The notes beneath the pieces were generated by a model. That model was not told the DNA's origin, searched no databases, and saw only the letters and a list, made by a program, of their open reading frames with translations. A stretch of DNA of 59,758 nt from Candidatus Avelusimicrobium fimicolum. GTDB taxonomy: Bacteria; Elusimicrobiota; Elusimicrobia; Elusimicrobiales; Elusimicrobiaceae. Within the stretch, counting starts at the first letter, position 1. Every line of letters starts with the position of its first letter. Positions 40,269 to 53,634 of the stretch are shown here, piece after piece. Position numbers and translations under genes: made by a program. The DNA lies in contig UQJU01000005.1 of NCBI GenBank assembly GCA_900541355.1, positions 1 to 59,758 of the forward strand. The letters run 5' to 3'.

Positions 40269-42053
40269 ATGCCAGAACTTTTTAGTAATACCACCCTTAC
40301 CGTTTTACAATTAATTGAAAAAATTGATACAGGAGAATTGGGATTACCGGAACTACAACGGCCTTTCATTTGGAAAGATAGTAAAATTCGCGACCTATTT
40401 GACTCAATGTTAAAAGGATATCCAATCGGTTATTTAATGCTTTGGGAAAGCGCAATAGAATCTAAAAATAGAACCATTGGTACCATTTCCCATAATTATA
40501 CAAACCCTAAAGAGGTAATTATTGACGGCCAACAACGCCTAACATCCCTCTATGCCGTTATTAAGGGAAAACCAGTTCTAAATGCTAAATTTGAAGAAAA
40601 AAATGTTATTATTTCTTACAATCCTTTATTAAATAAATTTGAAGTCGGCTATCAAGCCACTAAACAAGACCCGGAGTGGATGTACAATATTAGTGAATTG
40701 TTTAATAATAATAATTTTTTTAAATTAATAAATGAATTTATTGAAAAATTAAAAAAAAGCAAAGAAACAAAAGGAGTTGGGCTCTCGGAAAAAGACGAAG
40801 AACTTATTCAAAACCGATTTATGGAGGTACGGAACTTAACCAATTACCCATTGCCTGTTTTTAACATTAAAGCAAATGCCGAAGAAGAAAGTGTTTCTGA
40901 TATTTTCGTGCGGGTAAACTCTGGTGGAGTTGCTTTAAAACAAAATGACTTTATTCTTACATTGCTCTCGTTGTATTGGGAAGAGGGACGAAAAAAAATT
41001 GAAACATTTTGTAAGGATTCACTCATTAACACCCCCGGCAGTACAACTGCATACAACTCTATTACCCCTGTTTCTGCCCAAGATATTATCCGGGTAGTAA
41101 TGGCCTATGCTTTTGACAGAGCCCGCCTTCAATATGGGTATAAACTATTACACGGGGCAGACTTCGAAAAACGAGGAACAATAGATGAAACCCTGCGAAT
41201 CCAACGTTTTGAAACGTTAAAAGCGAAACTACCTGATGTGTTGGATTTACATTCCTGGCACGAGTTTATTAAAGCAATTATGAACGCCGGGTATTTATCA
41301 GGGGAATTAATATCCTCTAATAATGCCGTTTTTTATAGTTATGCACTATATTTAATTGCAAAACACCGTTTTAATGCTTCTAATAATGAAAACTTACATC
41401 TTACATCTTTATGGTTTTTTTATGCCTCATTAGTCGCTCTTTATAGTGGTTCTTTTGAATCTACTGTTGAAAGCCACTTGAATACAATTAAAACCCTACA
41501 TTCTTTTAATGAATATAGAAATTTTATCCTTTCTAGAATCAATGAAGAACTTACTAATGACTTTTTTGATATTACACTCGTTGGTTCCAAAGGGCTGGCC
41601 GTTTCAGGTTCTGGCAATAATGCTTGGAATGCTTATGTGGCATCCCTAAATATATTGAAAAACAAAATTCTATTTTCAAAAAGTAATTTATTAGTCGCGC
41701 AATTATTTACAGATTCGTGCCATAGCAAACGTAAATCATTAGAAAAACATCATCTTTTCCCCAAAAATTACTTAAAACAAATGGGGTATTCCAAAAAGGA
41801 AATTAACCAAATGGCAAATTATGCCTATATTGATTGGAAAGATAATGACTATATTGGGGATGATAGCCCGGCAATTTACTATCCGCCTCTATGTACCAAT
41901 AAGCCAGAACAAGAAATAAAATTGGAAGAGGAAAATAATGCATTACCACACGGATGGGAAAAAATGTCATATGACATATTCCTACAAGAAAGAAGAAAAC
42001 TTATGGCACAAAAAATAAAACAAGCATTTGAACAATTAAAAGCAGCAGTTTAA
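40269..42053 (+). CDS. GmrSD-type restriction protein (DUF262 + DUF1524/HNH)
   Basis: 594 residues. N-terminal DUF262 (ParB/NTPase-like) motifs: LPELQRPFIWKDSKI, YPIGYLMLWE and IIDGQQRLTSLYAV. C-terminal DUF1524 HNH-like nuclease: KSLEKHHLFPKNYL and a following NYAYIDWKDN. This fused GmrS-GmrD layout is that of modification-dependent (type IV) restriction enzymes acting on modified phage DNA, such as glucosylated hydroxymethylcytosine DNA. The real substrate here is unknown. Good RBS (TAGGAG, 7 bases). It stands alone among gene relics, well outside the main island. Confidence 0.92.
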   Translation: MPELFSNTTLTVLQLIEKIDTGELGLPELQRPFIWKDSKIRDLFDSMLKGYPIGYLMLWESAIESKNRTIGTISHNYTNPKEVIIDGQQRLTSLYAVIKGKPVLNAKFEEKNVIISYNPLLNKFEVGYQATKQDPEWMYNISELFNNNNFFKLINEFIEKLKKSKETKGVGLSEKDEELIQNRFMEVRNLTNYPLPVFNIKANAEEESVSDIFVRVNSGGVALKQNDFILTLLSLYWEEGRKKIETFCKDSLINTPGSTTAYNSITPVSAQDIIRVVMAYAFDRARLQYGYKLLHGADFEKRGTIDETLRIQRFETLKAKLPDVLDLHSWHEFIKAIMNAGYLSGELISSNNAVFYSYALYLIAKHRFNASNNENLHLTSLWFFYASLVALYSGSFESTVESHLNTIKTLHSFNEYRNFILSRINEELTNDFFDITLVGSKGLAVSGSGNNAWNAYVASLNILKNKILFSKSNLLVAQLFTDSCHSKRKSLEKHHLFPKNYLKQMGYSKKEINQMANYAYIDWKDNDYIGDDSPAIYYPPLCTNKPEQEIKLEEENNALPHGWEKMSYDIFLQERRKLMAQKIKQAFEQLKAAV

Positions 42054-42057
42054 AGTC

Positions 42058-42087
42058 TAAATACCCTGGGTAAACACCCGGGGTATT
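42058..42087 (+). terminator. Hairpin after the DUF262 gene
   Basis: AATACCCTGGGT and ACCCGGGGTATT form a 12-bp stem (one G-U) around AAAC. The T-run is weak. Confidence 0.6.
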
Positions 42088-42090
42088 CTA

Positions 42091-42702
42091 TCTAAAAATA
42101 AATTCAACGGGATTGTATTTTTCTACAACGCAACATTACAGAGTCCCCCTCGTGCTAGTTATAACCTAGTATTAGGGTGGTTTACTAATCTAATAAATTC
42201 TAATGGGTGGATGTAAATTATTTTTTTAAAGTCTAAAAGTCCCTTATTAAGACGGCATAGTCTAATAGTCAAAGGTTGTTCCAGGGATAAGTTTTTTTAA
42301 AGACAGACGTGTAGTTTCGTTGGAGTCCACCTAAAATACCAGTTAGGCTAAATTCTGGCAAGGTGGTTTCGGGGCTATTTTAGATTCTGTGGCGTTATCC
42401 TGCCCCTTTTATGGGATTCTTCTAGATTTTAGGACCTGTATTTTTTCTCTGTAAAGGGTATCAAGCCCATATACATATCCTGTTAATATATAGACGTGTA
42501 CCCCAGGGATGTTTCCTAAAATATCTTCTCTGAGAGACCTCTGGTCCCAAAAAGATATCCCTATTCTATTACAAGACAGTAACTTTTGGCGTGTTCCTTG
42601 GTTTCCAAAACTTACACAGATAAGCACCCCCAAATAAGCCCACCAAAGAGATAGTAAAATGTGTATTCCTAAACATATAAGGCAAGATTCCCAATATAAA
42701 AC
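42091..42702. other. Gene-poor region with coding relics
   Basis: About 600 bp between the DUF262 gene and the rRNA operon terminator. Apart from the possible GIY-YIG relic on minus (42409-42633), I see no intact gene or RNA. Confidence 0.5.
42409..42633 (-). pseudogene. Possible GIY-YIG nuclease relic
   Basis: A 74-codon open frame includes FGNQGTRQKLLSCNRIGISF, then SLREDILGNIPGVHVYILTG, then LDTLYREKIQVLKSRR. The order resembles the start of GIY-YIG proteins that carry DUF4357 (PGVYVLLG, then DTLYIGE). The catalytic GIY and YIG tyrosines are not clean and no domain end follows. Low confidence. Confidence 0.3.
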
Positions 42703-42727
42703 AAAAAACCCCGCGTTAGCGGGGTTT
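42703..42727 (-). terminator. rRNA operon terminator
   Basis: On minus, ACCCCGC and GCGGGGT flank TAAC and are followed by a run of six T residues. It lies about 30 bases beyond the 5S gene. Confidence 0.85.
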
Positions 42728-42757
42728 CAAATCACCTTAAACAAAAGGCTAGGATGA

Positions 42758-42866
42758 GACCGACAACGATCTACTCTCTCAGCGCCGAATTGGGCGCCAA
42801 TACCATCGACCCTTACGAGCTTAACTGCCGTGTTCGGAATGGGAACGGGTGTGGCCTCGTCGGAAT
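42758..42866 (-). rRNA. rrf: 5S ribosomal RNA
   Basis: Contains the conserved 5S segments CCACACCCGTTCCCATTCCG, GTTAAGCTC and the ends CCGACGA/TCGTTGTCGG that close helix I. Flanking GGCTAGAATGAGAC and GTCTCATCCTAGCC can pair to give an RNase III-type processing stem. Boundaries are estimated to a few bases. Confidence 0.92.
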
Positions 42867-43058
42867 TATTATCAGTCTCATTCTAGCCTCTTGTAAAAGA
42901 ACAAATTTTAAAAGGAACTTGTCTATTGCAACCGGTTCCTTTATCGTTGGAAACCTTCTCGCCGGGATTAGCGGGTCATCGATATCTTCCAACGTCAGAT
43001 AAGTTAGAAAAGCGCAAGTGTTACACTCACAATTCTTTATCTATAGGATTAAAGAATA

Positions 43059-46092
<3,034 letters not shown>

Positions 46093-46423
46093 TCTTTAAT
46101 CCAACAGATTATTGGTCATTTCAAATGCTAGATATTGCTATCTATTATATTTTTTTAATGATAACCTTCTTAACTTTCTCAGTTAATTGTGTTCTCATCG
46201 CTTAATTGTGTAAGTGTAAGTATATCTAATTCACATATTAAATATACAAACGCTTGGCTTTTCTAAAATATATTTTCATTCCCTTTGCTACCCATCGGAT
46301 AATCACCTCTTTATTAGGATTATTATCCAACTTCCGGAGTCTTACAAGAGAAGATTGAATATAAGTTATCTGATTTTCAAAGAACTTCAAATTTGACGCA
46401 ACATATTTTGCACAGGTTATTAT

Positions 46424-46499
46424 TGGTGGAGCTGATCGGGTTCGAACCGACGACCCCCTGCTTGCAAAGCAGGTGCTCTCCCAACTGAGCTACAGCCCC
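46424..46499 (-). tRNA. tRNA-Ala(TGC)
   Basis: Full cloverleaf: GGGGCTG acceptor, anticodon loop CTTTGCAAG with TGC, T-loop GGTTCGAACCC and encoded CCA. It lies in the 16S-23S spacer after tRNA-Ile. Confidence 0.97.
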
Positions 46500-46516
46500 T
46501 AAATCTTTAAGTGCTG

Positions 46517-46590
46517 TGGGCCCGGAAGGAATTGAACCTTCGACCTCACGCTTATCAAGCGTGCGCTCTAACCAGCTGAGCTACGAGCCC
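46517..46590 (-). tRNA. tRNA-Ile(GAT)
   Basis: Full cloverleaf: GGGCTCG acceptor paired with CGGGCCC, anticodon loop CTTGATAAG with GAT, T-loop GGTTCAATTCC. CCA is not encoded (discriminator A followed by CAG). Confidence 0.96.
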
Positions 46591-46717
46591 AAGCTATTCT
46601 AAAACAAAAGAGCCTAAGCTCTATAAAACCTTTCTATGTGCGAGTGGCCGACCTGAAATGGTTTGCCTTTCGGCTCCATCTTATCTGCTACCGACCTATT
46701 CTATCTAAAAATAGAAT

Positions 46718-48232
<1,515 letters not shown>

Positions 48233-48518
48233 TTGTTACCTTTAAATCGCAAGCGGTTCAAAGGCAACTAATCGCTAACAAGAGCTGTTGACTTTTGACT
48301 CTTCTTACTTGAATTAACTTGGTGTCATATTATAGTCTATGACTGACTTACTTTGAGCATTTAAAATGTTAGGTTTAAACCTTCCCATTTCAAATCGCCC
48401 ATTCGCACATTGCTGTCAAATTTTCACAGAACGAAATTTCCTCGTTGCTCTTTTCCTGCTTCGGAAAAAGCAATCGGAAACCTTTTTTCTTCTTTGAGCC
48501 CTCTTTGGCTACAAAGAT

Positions 48519-48547
48519 ATTCTAGCAAATCTGTTTCAACCTGTCAA
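48519..48547 (-). promoter_or_regulatory. rRNA promoter P1 (gene-proximal)
   Basis: On minus: TTGACA, 17-bp spacer, TAGAAT. The best of three promoters upstream of 16S. Confidence 0.85.
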
Positions 48548-48593
48548 GCCTTTTTAAACTCTTGTTTAAAACGCTCAACCCTTACTACTCTTT

Positions 48594-48623
48594 TATTTAA
48601 GCATTTTTTTAAATGTTTGTCAA
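48594..48623 (-). promoter_or_regulatory. rRNA promoter P2
   Basis: On minus: TTGACA, 18-bp spacer, TAAATA. Confidence 0.7.
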
Positions 48624-48678
48624 ATCTTTTTTTAAAACAAGTTGCAAACTTAAAAACGCTCTTTACTGAGTACTTATA

Positions 48679-48708
48679 TATTAAAACAATTTTTTAAGAA
48701 CTTGTCAA
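48679..48708 (-). promoter_or_regulatory. rRNA promoter P3 (distal)
   Basis: On minus: TTGACA, about 17-18 bp spacer, TTTAAT or TTAATA. The three promoters are spaced about 75-85 bp apart in an otherwise gene-free AT-rich region (48233-48782). Confidence 0.65.
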
Positions 48709-48782
48709 ATCTTTTTTACTGCTTGGCAAACTCATCTTGTTTGCGTATATTTATTATATAACATATTAAAAATATTTTGCAA

Positions 48783-49109
48783 CTATTTCTTTAAACTCCG
48801 TCGGTATTTATCCCCCCACGCAGCCATTTCTTGCAGTACGGGAGCCAAGGATAAACCTGTTTTGGTAAGAGTATATTCCACCCGGGGAGGTATCTCGGCA
48901 AAGGCTTTGCGCAACAATAATTTATTCTCTTCCATTTCTTTTAAGTTGCTTGTAAGAACTTTTTGGGAACACCCCACACTCCTTTTTAATTCGCCAAAAC
49001 GTTTGGTCCCTGTCAGCAAATCCCTTATAATAAGGATTTTCCATTTATTACCTATCAATTTGAGCAGTACCGCCACCGGGCACGGGGGCAAATTCTTTTT
49101 CGTAATCAT
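48783..49109 (-). CDS. HxlR-family transcriptional regulator
   Basis: 108 residues from the ATG at 49109 (GGAG upstream; longer in-frame starts exist). The winged-helix HxlR domain has PPCPVAVLLKLIGNKWKILIIRDLL-type sequence: the family CP motif near residue 9, then FGELKRSVGCSQKVLTSNLKEME (recognition helix) and RVEYTLTKTGLSLAPVL (wing and last helix). HxlR proteins often sense electrophiles or redox change through the N-terminal cysteine. It is divergent from the cupin gene at 49247 and probably controls it from the 138-bp shared spacer. Confidence 0.92.
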   Translation of the reverse strand: MITKKNLPPCPVAVLLKLIGNKWKILIIRDLLTGTKRFGELKRSVGCSQKVLTSNLKEMEENKLLLRKAFAEIPPRVEYTLTKTGLSLAPVLQEMAAWGDKYRRSLKK

Positions 49110-49246
49110 ATATTTATTATACTCCATTAGTTTCTTTTTGGCTACTAGCATACAAAAAAGTGCCTACTTTACAAAAGAAACTAATAAAAGGCACAATACT
49201 TGATGTCATCCGGGGTAAAAATCCCCTATATATAAAGGAGAAAGAT

Positions 49247-49693
49247 ATGAAAAAAGTTGAAATTAAAAATTACCAACACGAAAAAGGTCAATTTATGGCG
49301 GCCAACGGTGCGGAATTTACCGTAAAGGAAATCATCCCGCATAGCGACATTTCCACCTTGCACGCGAACTTTGTGGAAGTGGCCCCCGGACACTTTGCCT
49401 ATGGATACCATTGGCACGAAATGAACGAAGAAGTCTTTTATGTGATTTCCGGCACCGCCGCTGTTAAATTGCACGACAGAGAAGTAACCTTAAAAGCGGG
49501 CGACGCTATTACCTTTCCCACAGGACCGGAAGGCGCACACGTCATCCGCAACGCATCCGACACCGAAAAATTGGTCTATTTAGATATCGGCAGCGAACAC
49601 TTGCCCGAAATCTGCCATATGCCCGGCGCAAAAAAGATAATGGTTATCGGCAAAACCGGGGTTGGGATGTATGACGAAGAAACATCTAAATAG
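49247..49693 (+). CDS. Cupin-domain protein
   Basis: 148 residues from the ATG at 49247 (AAAGGAG, 7 bases upstream); the longer frame begins in the divergent spacer and is rejected. Single cupin barrel: motif 1 with metal ligands YHWHEMNEEVFYVISG and motif 2 GDAITFPTGPEGAHVIRN. Possible small-molecule dioxygenase, isomerase or sensor; substrate unknown. Divergent from the HxlR regulator, a common arrangement for stress-responsive cupins, so induction by a redox-active compound is a reasonable inference. A strong terminator follows. Confidence 0.9.
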   Translation: MKKVEIKNYQHEKGQFMAANGAEFTVKEIIPHSDISTLHANFVEVAPGHFAYGYHWHEMNEEVFYVISGTAAVKLHDREVTLKAGDAITFPTGPEGAHVIRNASDTEKLVYLDIGSEHLPEICHMPGAKKIMVIGKTGVGMYDEETSK

Positions 49694-49708
49694 TTTCGCC
49701 TTTGTGAC

Positions 49709-49741
49709 AAGCACCCTCGCACCGCTGCGGGGGTGTTTTAT
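49709..49741 (+). terminator. Terminator after the cupin gene
   Basis: CACCCTCGCA and TGCGGGGGTG form a 10-bp stem (one mismatch) around CCGC, followed by TTTTATTTTT. Confidence 0.85.
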
Positions 49742-49802
49742 TTTTAACTTGTAATTTACCGCAAATTCTATCATAATATATAAAGTTATGTAAGGAGCAG
49801 AA

Positions 49803-49913
49803 ATGACCTCGGAATTATATAAGAATTTGACGGCTACCCATACGGTTGATAAACTATTGGACGGGAAACGATTTTTGTTGGCCCGGTTAGCCGGACTTTT
49901 TCGTGGGAGATAA
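49803..49913 (+). CDS. Small 36-residue ORF (leader peptide candidate)
   Basis: MTSELYKNLTATHTVDKLLD, then GKRFLLARLAGLFRGR, preceded by AAGGAGCAGAA and a TATAAA/AATATA-type box. Its stop lies 2 bases before the next start, so it is translationally coupled to the membrane-protein pair. Basic amphipathic C-terminus. Could be a true small protein or a regulatory leader. Confidence 0.6.
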   Translation: MTSELYKNLTATHTVDKLLDGKRFLLARLAGLFRGR

Positions 49914-49915
49914 TA

Positions 49916-50779
49916 ATGCGTATTAAAATTAGAAATCCAAAATCTTATATTTCTTTACAGGAAATCTTCACCATAGTGATGTTTACGGCCTTTGGGTTTT
50001 GTTTCTTTTTTCTGTTAGACGGACAATTTTCCTGGCAATCTTACACTGCCTTTGTGACAGAAATCAGCGAAGGGGATTTAATAACACTTTTACTTTTTAA
50101 GTTGCTTCCGATTCTAATGGTATTTTTTATAGGCAATATCCTTTATCGTTGGATAAAATGCTTTTTGCCGAGCCACAGCCAAATGTCCGCTATCCGCACG
50201 ATAGAATTTTTGAACGAAGGCGTAAAACTGGGATATAATAAGAATACTCTTCCCGTTTTCCTGCCCTATCAGGAAACGCGGTTCAGCCTCACCATTACCG
50301 CCTTTGATGTTTCCACCAAAAACGGACACCGCTCCGTTGCGGGGCCTTGTGTAATATCCTTTACGCAAGGGAACCAAACCTTCGTTTGTGACCATTTGTC
50401 CGCACGCCCGTTTACATTTTTCCCCCAACTCTTGGACTACCGCGCCCGATTTGCCTCCTTTCATTTCGCCGTCAACCCAAGGAGTTTACGCAACTCTTGG
50501 GATAAAACTGCCGCCGATAAAATCCGCACTATTTTTCAAGATTACATAGACTATGGCATTTTGTGCCCTTATGATAAGGCAACCTGCAATATGCTTTTAG
50601 GGTTGGGAATACTTTTCTCTCTGTTTATTATCCAATCCATTGTGCTGCTTAACTCGCTCACACTATTTGCCCTGCTCACGCTCATTCTCCCATTAGTCGG
50701 AATATATATGATTTGCAAAGCGGTGAAGGCAAAAAAACTGGCAAAACAAATAGAAGCACTCAAACAACACAAAAAATGA
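49916..50779 (+). CDS. Membrane protein, paralogue 1 of a tandem pair
   Basis: 287 residues. Two N-terminal helices (about residues 16-38 and 60-80), a soluble middle domain of about 140 residues (TIEFLNEGVKLGYN, LPYQETRFSLTI, VISFTQGNQTFVC), then two C-terminal helices. It aligns along its length with the next gene (IKIRNPKSYISLQEI versus LKIKDPNIYFSLKDI; KLGYNKN/KVEYNRR; PVFLPYQET/PVLLPYQNT). Topology suggests a cytoplasmic domain held by a four-helix anchor. No known family recognised. Confidence 0.82.
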   Translation: MRIKIRNPKSYISLQEIFTIVMFTAFGFCFFFLLDGQFSWQSYTAFVTEISEGDLITLLLFKLLPILMVFFIGNILYRWIKCFLPSHSQMSAIRTIEFLNEGVKLGYNKNTLPVFLPYQETRFSLTITAFDVSTKNGHRSVAGPCVISFTQGNQTFVCDHLSARPFTFFPQLLDYRARFASFHFAVNPRSLRNSWDKTAADKIRTIFQDYIDYGILCPYDKATCNMLLGLGILFSLFIIQSIVLLNSLTLFALLTLILPLVGIYMICKAVKAKKLAKQIEALKQHKK

Positions 50780-51654
50780 AATTGAAAATAAAAGACCCCA
50801 ATATTTATTTTTCACTCAAAGATATCCGCCCCGTAATTATACTCACCTTATTTTTGGGCGGATATGCGTATTTGATGACAAAGAGTATGTTTGGCTCCTT
50901 TTCTTGGATAAATTTTAACCGATATGTTTCCGAAATGTGCACCAATAACGACTTGTCTTGTGTGCTTGCATTAAAAAGCGCTCCGCTGTTATCCCCATTA
51001 GGAATCGGGGCTATTATCTACCTTATATATGTAAAGTTCTTTTCTGCTTTTTCCAAAAAGAGAAGGGTTGTTGCTCTTACTTTTTTACCAGAAAGCGTAA
51101 AAGTGGAATATAACCGCAGAAAAAATCCCGTTTTACTGCCTTACCAAAATACCAAATTTCTGCTAACGATATTTGCCCATATGTGTTATACCCAATATAA
51201 CAGATATCCGAAAATAGTCCTTTGCCAACTTTCTTTTATACAGAACGGCAAAACCATTTCTTGCCGGCACGTTGCAGGGAATCTGCTGCCCGTCATTCTC
51301 AAACTGATGAACAAGGGAAAGTGCTTTAAAGAATTTGATTTCAAAGTTATGCCCGTCGCCAACTTATCGGATAATAAAGACGCCGCAAAAGAAATCAAAG
51401 CCTTACTGGACGATTACCATAAATACAGCATCTTCTGCCGCTTTCGTAAAGAAACACGAAAAAAACTGTTGCTTATTGCTTGTATCTTTTTTACGTTTTA
51501 TGCCGCAGTATTCTATCATTTCCTGCACGTTGGGGCGTATCCTTTGTTATGTACAGTTTCCGCATTTCCGCTTTTGGGCATATATCTTTTCTGCTTGTGG
51601 TATCAAGACACCAAAACAGCCAAACAACTGGCCCGCTTGAAAGGAAAAAAATAA
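50776..51654 (+). CDS. Membrane protein, paralogue 2 of a tandem pair
   Basis: 292 residues. The start overlaps the previous stop (ATGA), so they are co-translated; the in-frame upstream start at 50713 is rejected because it lies inside the first gene. Same architecture as paralogue 1: two helices, a soluble domain (VALTFLPESVKVEYN, CQLSFIQNGKTISC) and two helices. It is more cysteine-rich in the middle. A heteromeric complex formed by gene duplication is a fair inference; function unknown. Confidence 0.82.
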   Translation: MKLKIKDPNIYFSLKDIRPVIILTLFLGGYAYLMTKSMFGSFSWINFNRYVSEMCTNNDLSCVLALKSAPLLSPLGIGAIIYLIYVKFFSAFSKKRRVVALTFLPESVKVEYNRRKNPVLLPYQNTKFLLTIFAHMCYTQYNRYPKIVLCQLSFIQNGKTISCRHVAGNLLPVILKLMNKGKCFKEFDFKVMPVANLSDNKDAAKEIKALLDDYHKYSIFCRFRKETRKKLLLIACIFFTFYAAVFYHFLHVGAYPLLCTVSAFPLLGIYLFCLWYQDTKTAKQLARLKGKK

Positions 51655-51667
51655 CCCCTTTTAGGCT

Positions 51668-51695
51668 TTTACAATACTCTCAATTTATTTATAAT
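51668..51695 (+). promoter_or_regulatory. Promoter of the moxR-bat operon
   Basis: TTTACA, 16-bp spacer, perfect TATAAT. Located 44 bases before the moxR start. Confidence 0.8.
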
Positions 51696-51738
51696 ATAGG
51701 AAGAAACCAGACGGTTTAGTCCGTCATAAGGGGGACGT

Positions 51739-52722
51739 ATGGATATCACCACACTTAATAAACAAGTCCAGCAGGAAAGTATCTTTTTGCAAGATTTAAA
51801 GCGCGAAGTCGGCAAGGTAATTGTAGGGCAGGAAGCCCTTTTAGAAAAAATGCTTGTAGCCTTGTTAGCCGACGGTCATATTTTGATTGAAGGGGTGCCG
51901 GGCCTGGCTAAAACATTAGCCGTCAAAACTTTGGCGCAAGCAATTCATGCCCAGTTCCAGCGCATCCAATTTACCCCGGATTTACTGCCTGCCGATATCA
52001 CTGGTACACTTATTTTCAACCCCAAAGACGGCTTATTTTACCCCAAACGCGGGCCGGTGTTTTCCAACTTTGTACTGGCCGATGAAATCAACCGCTCTCC
52101 GGCTAAGGTTCAAAGCGCGCTATTGGAAGCAATGCAAGAACGCCAGGTAACCATTGGCGAGCAAACCTATAAATTGCCTGCTCCGTTTATGGTACTGGCC
52201 ACACAAAACCCCGTAGAGCAAGAGGGTACTTATCCGCTCCCGGAAGCACAGGTGGACCGCTTTATGCTTAAAGTAATGGTAACCTATCCCACCAAAGAAG
52301 AGGAAAAACTGATTTTGGAACGTATGTCCTCGCATCAAACCATTTCCGTAAACACCAATGTTACACCGGAGATGATTTTAAAGGCGCGCCAAGTAACCGA
52401 TTCCATTTATGTAGATGAAAAAATCAAAAACTACATTGTAGATTTAGTCTTTGCCACGCGCGACCCCAAATCGGCCAAGTTAGAAAAACTAGCCTCTTTT
52501 ATTGCCTATGGCGCCAGCCCCCGCGCAACTATCTTCCTCACGCAAGCGGCCAAGGCCTATGCGTTCTTAAACGGACGCGGATTTGTTACGCCCGAAGATA
52601 TTAAAGCCATCGGTATGGATGTTTTGCGCCACAGAGTGCTGCTATCATACGAAGCGGAAGCCGAAAACATCACCTCCGACCAAATCGTCAAACAAATTTT
52701 TGATGCGGTGGACGTGCCGTAG
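51739..52722 (+). CDS. MoxR-family AAA+ ATPase
   Basis: 327 residues. Walker A GVPGLAKTL near residue 52, Walker B VLADEINRSPAKVQSALLEA near 113, sensor LATQNPVEQEG and arginine-finger region YPLPEAQVDRF. MoxR ATPases act as chaperones for proteins carrying von Willebrand A (VWA) domains; two such proteins, BatA and BatB, follow in the operon. Ribosome site GGGGGA 5 bases upstream. First gene of the operon. Confidence 0.96.
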   Translation: MDITTLNKQVQQESIFLQDLKREVGKVIVGQEALLEKMLVALLADGHILIEGVPGLAKTLAVKTLAQAIHAQFQRIQFTPDLLPADITGTLIFNPKDGLFYPKRGPVFSNFVLADEINRSPAKVQSALLEAMQERQVTIGEQTYKLPAPFMVLATQNPVEQEGTYPLPEAQVDRFMLKVMVTYPTKEEEKLILERMSSHQTISVNTNVTPEMILKARQVTDSIYVDEKIKNYIVDLVFATRDPKSAKLEKLASFIAYGASPRATIFLTQAAKAYAFLNGRGFVTPEDIKAIGMDVLRHRVLLSYEAEAENITSDQIVKQIFDAVDVP

Positions 52723-52742
52723 AATTACCCCGGGGGTACAAA

Positions 52743-53633
52743 ATGGATGCTGCGGAAATTTTAAAAAAAGTACGCCAAATTGAAATTCAGACGAACAAAC
52801 TCGTATCGGAAACGTTCGCCGGGGAATATTTGAGCGCGTTCAAAGGGCAAGGAATTGAATTTGCCGAAGTACGCGAATATACCCCGGGCGACGATATCCG
52901 CTCTATTGACTGGAACGTAACCGCCCGCACCGGTATCCCCTATATCAAAAAATATAACGAGGAACGCGAACTGACGCTGATGATTGCGTGCGACGTTTCG
53001 GCATCCCAACGGTTTGGCTCTGCGGATAAATTAAAGCAGGAATTAGCAGCAGAACTTTCCGCCTTGTTTGCCTTTTCCGCAATCAAAAACAGCGACAAAG
53101 TGGGCTTAATGCTCTTTTCAAACCAAATAGAACTATTTGTTCCCCCCAAAAAAGGTAAAAAACACGTTTTGCGCCTCATCCGCGAACTGGTGGCCTTTGA
53201 ACCTGCCGGGCGCGGTACGGATATCGGCCTGTGCCTGGAAACACTATCTAAGGTTATTAAACGCCAAGGTATTTTAATTTTAATTTCCGATTTTTTGGCT
53301 CCTGTTGCCTCGTTTTCAAAACCCTTTAAACTGGCAGCCAAAAAGTTTGACTTAATTCCCGTGGTCATCCAAGACAAACTGGAAAAATTTATCCCCCCCG
53401 TGTCCGCGTGCATAGATGTAACCGACCCGGAAACCGGGGAAGAAGATTTTTTGTGTCTGTCCTCCGGCGAACTGAATGTTGCCCTTGCCGAACACGCGGA
53501 GCACCAAAACATTAATCTGCGCGCCCTCTTTAATCCGTATAAGATTGAGCCGATTTACGTCCGCACCGACCAAGCGCCGGCGGACCCGGTGATTGCGTTT
53601 TTTAAACAGCGCGCCAAAAAAATAAGAAAATAA
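52743..53633 (+). CDS. DUF58 protein (VWA-like)
   Basis: 296 residues, cytoplasmic. DUF58 hallmark VREYTPGDDIRSIDWNVTAR (about residues 38-57), then a VWA-type fold beginning MIACDVSASQRFG and GTDIGLCLETL. DUF58 proteins are the standard partner encoded after moxR. Twenty bases separate it from moxR. Probably a MoxR substrate or adaptor in assembly of the Bat complex. Confidence 0.93.
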   Translation: MDAAEILKKVRQIEIQTNKLVSETFAGEYLSAFKGQGIEFAEVREYTPGDDIRSIDWNVTARTGIPYIKKYNEERELTLMIACDVSASQRFGSADKLKQELAAELSALFAFSAIKNSDKVGLMLFSNQIELFVPPKKGKKHVLRLIRELVAFEPAGRGTDIGLCLETLSKVIKRQGILILISDFLAPVASFSKPFKLAAKKFDLIPVVIQDKLEKFIPPVSACIDVTDPETGEEDFLCLSSGELNVALAEHAEHQNINLRALFNPYKIEPIYVRTDQAPADPVIAFFKQRAKKIRK

Positions 53634-53634
53634 T

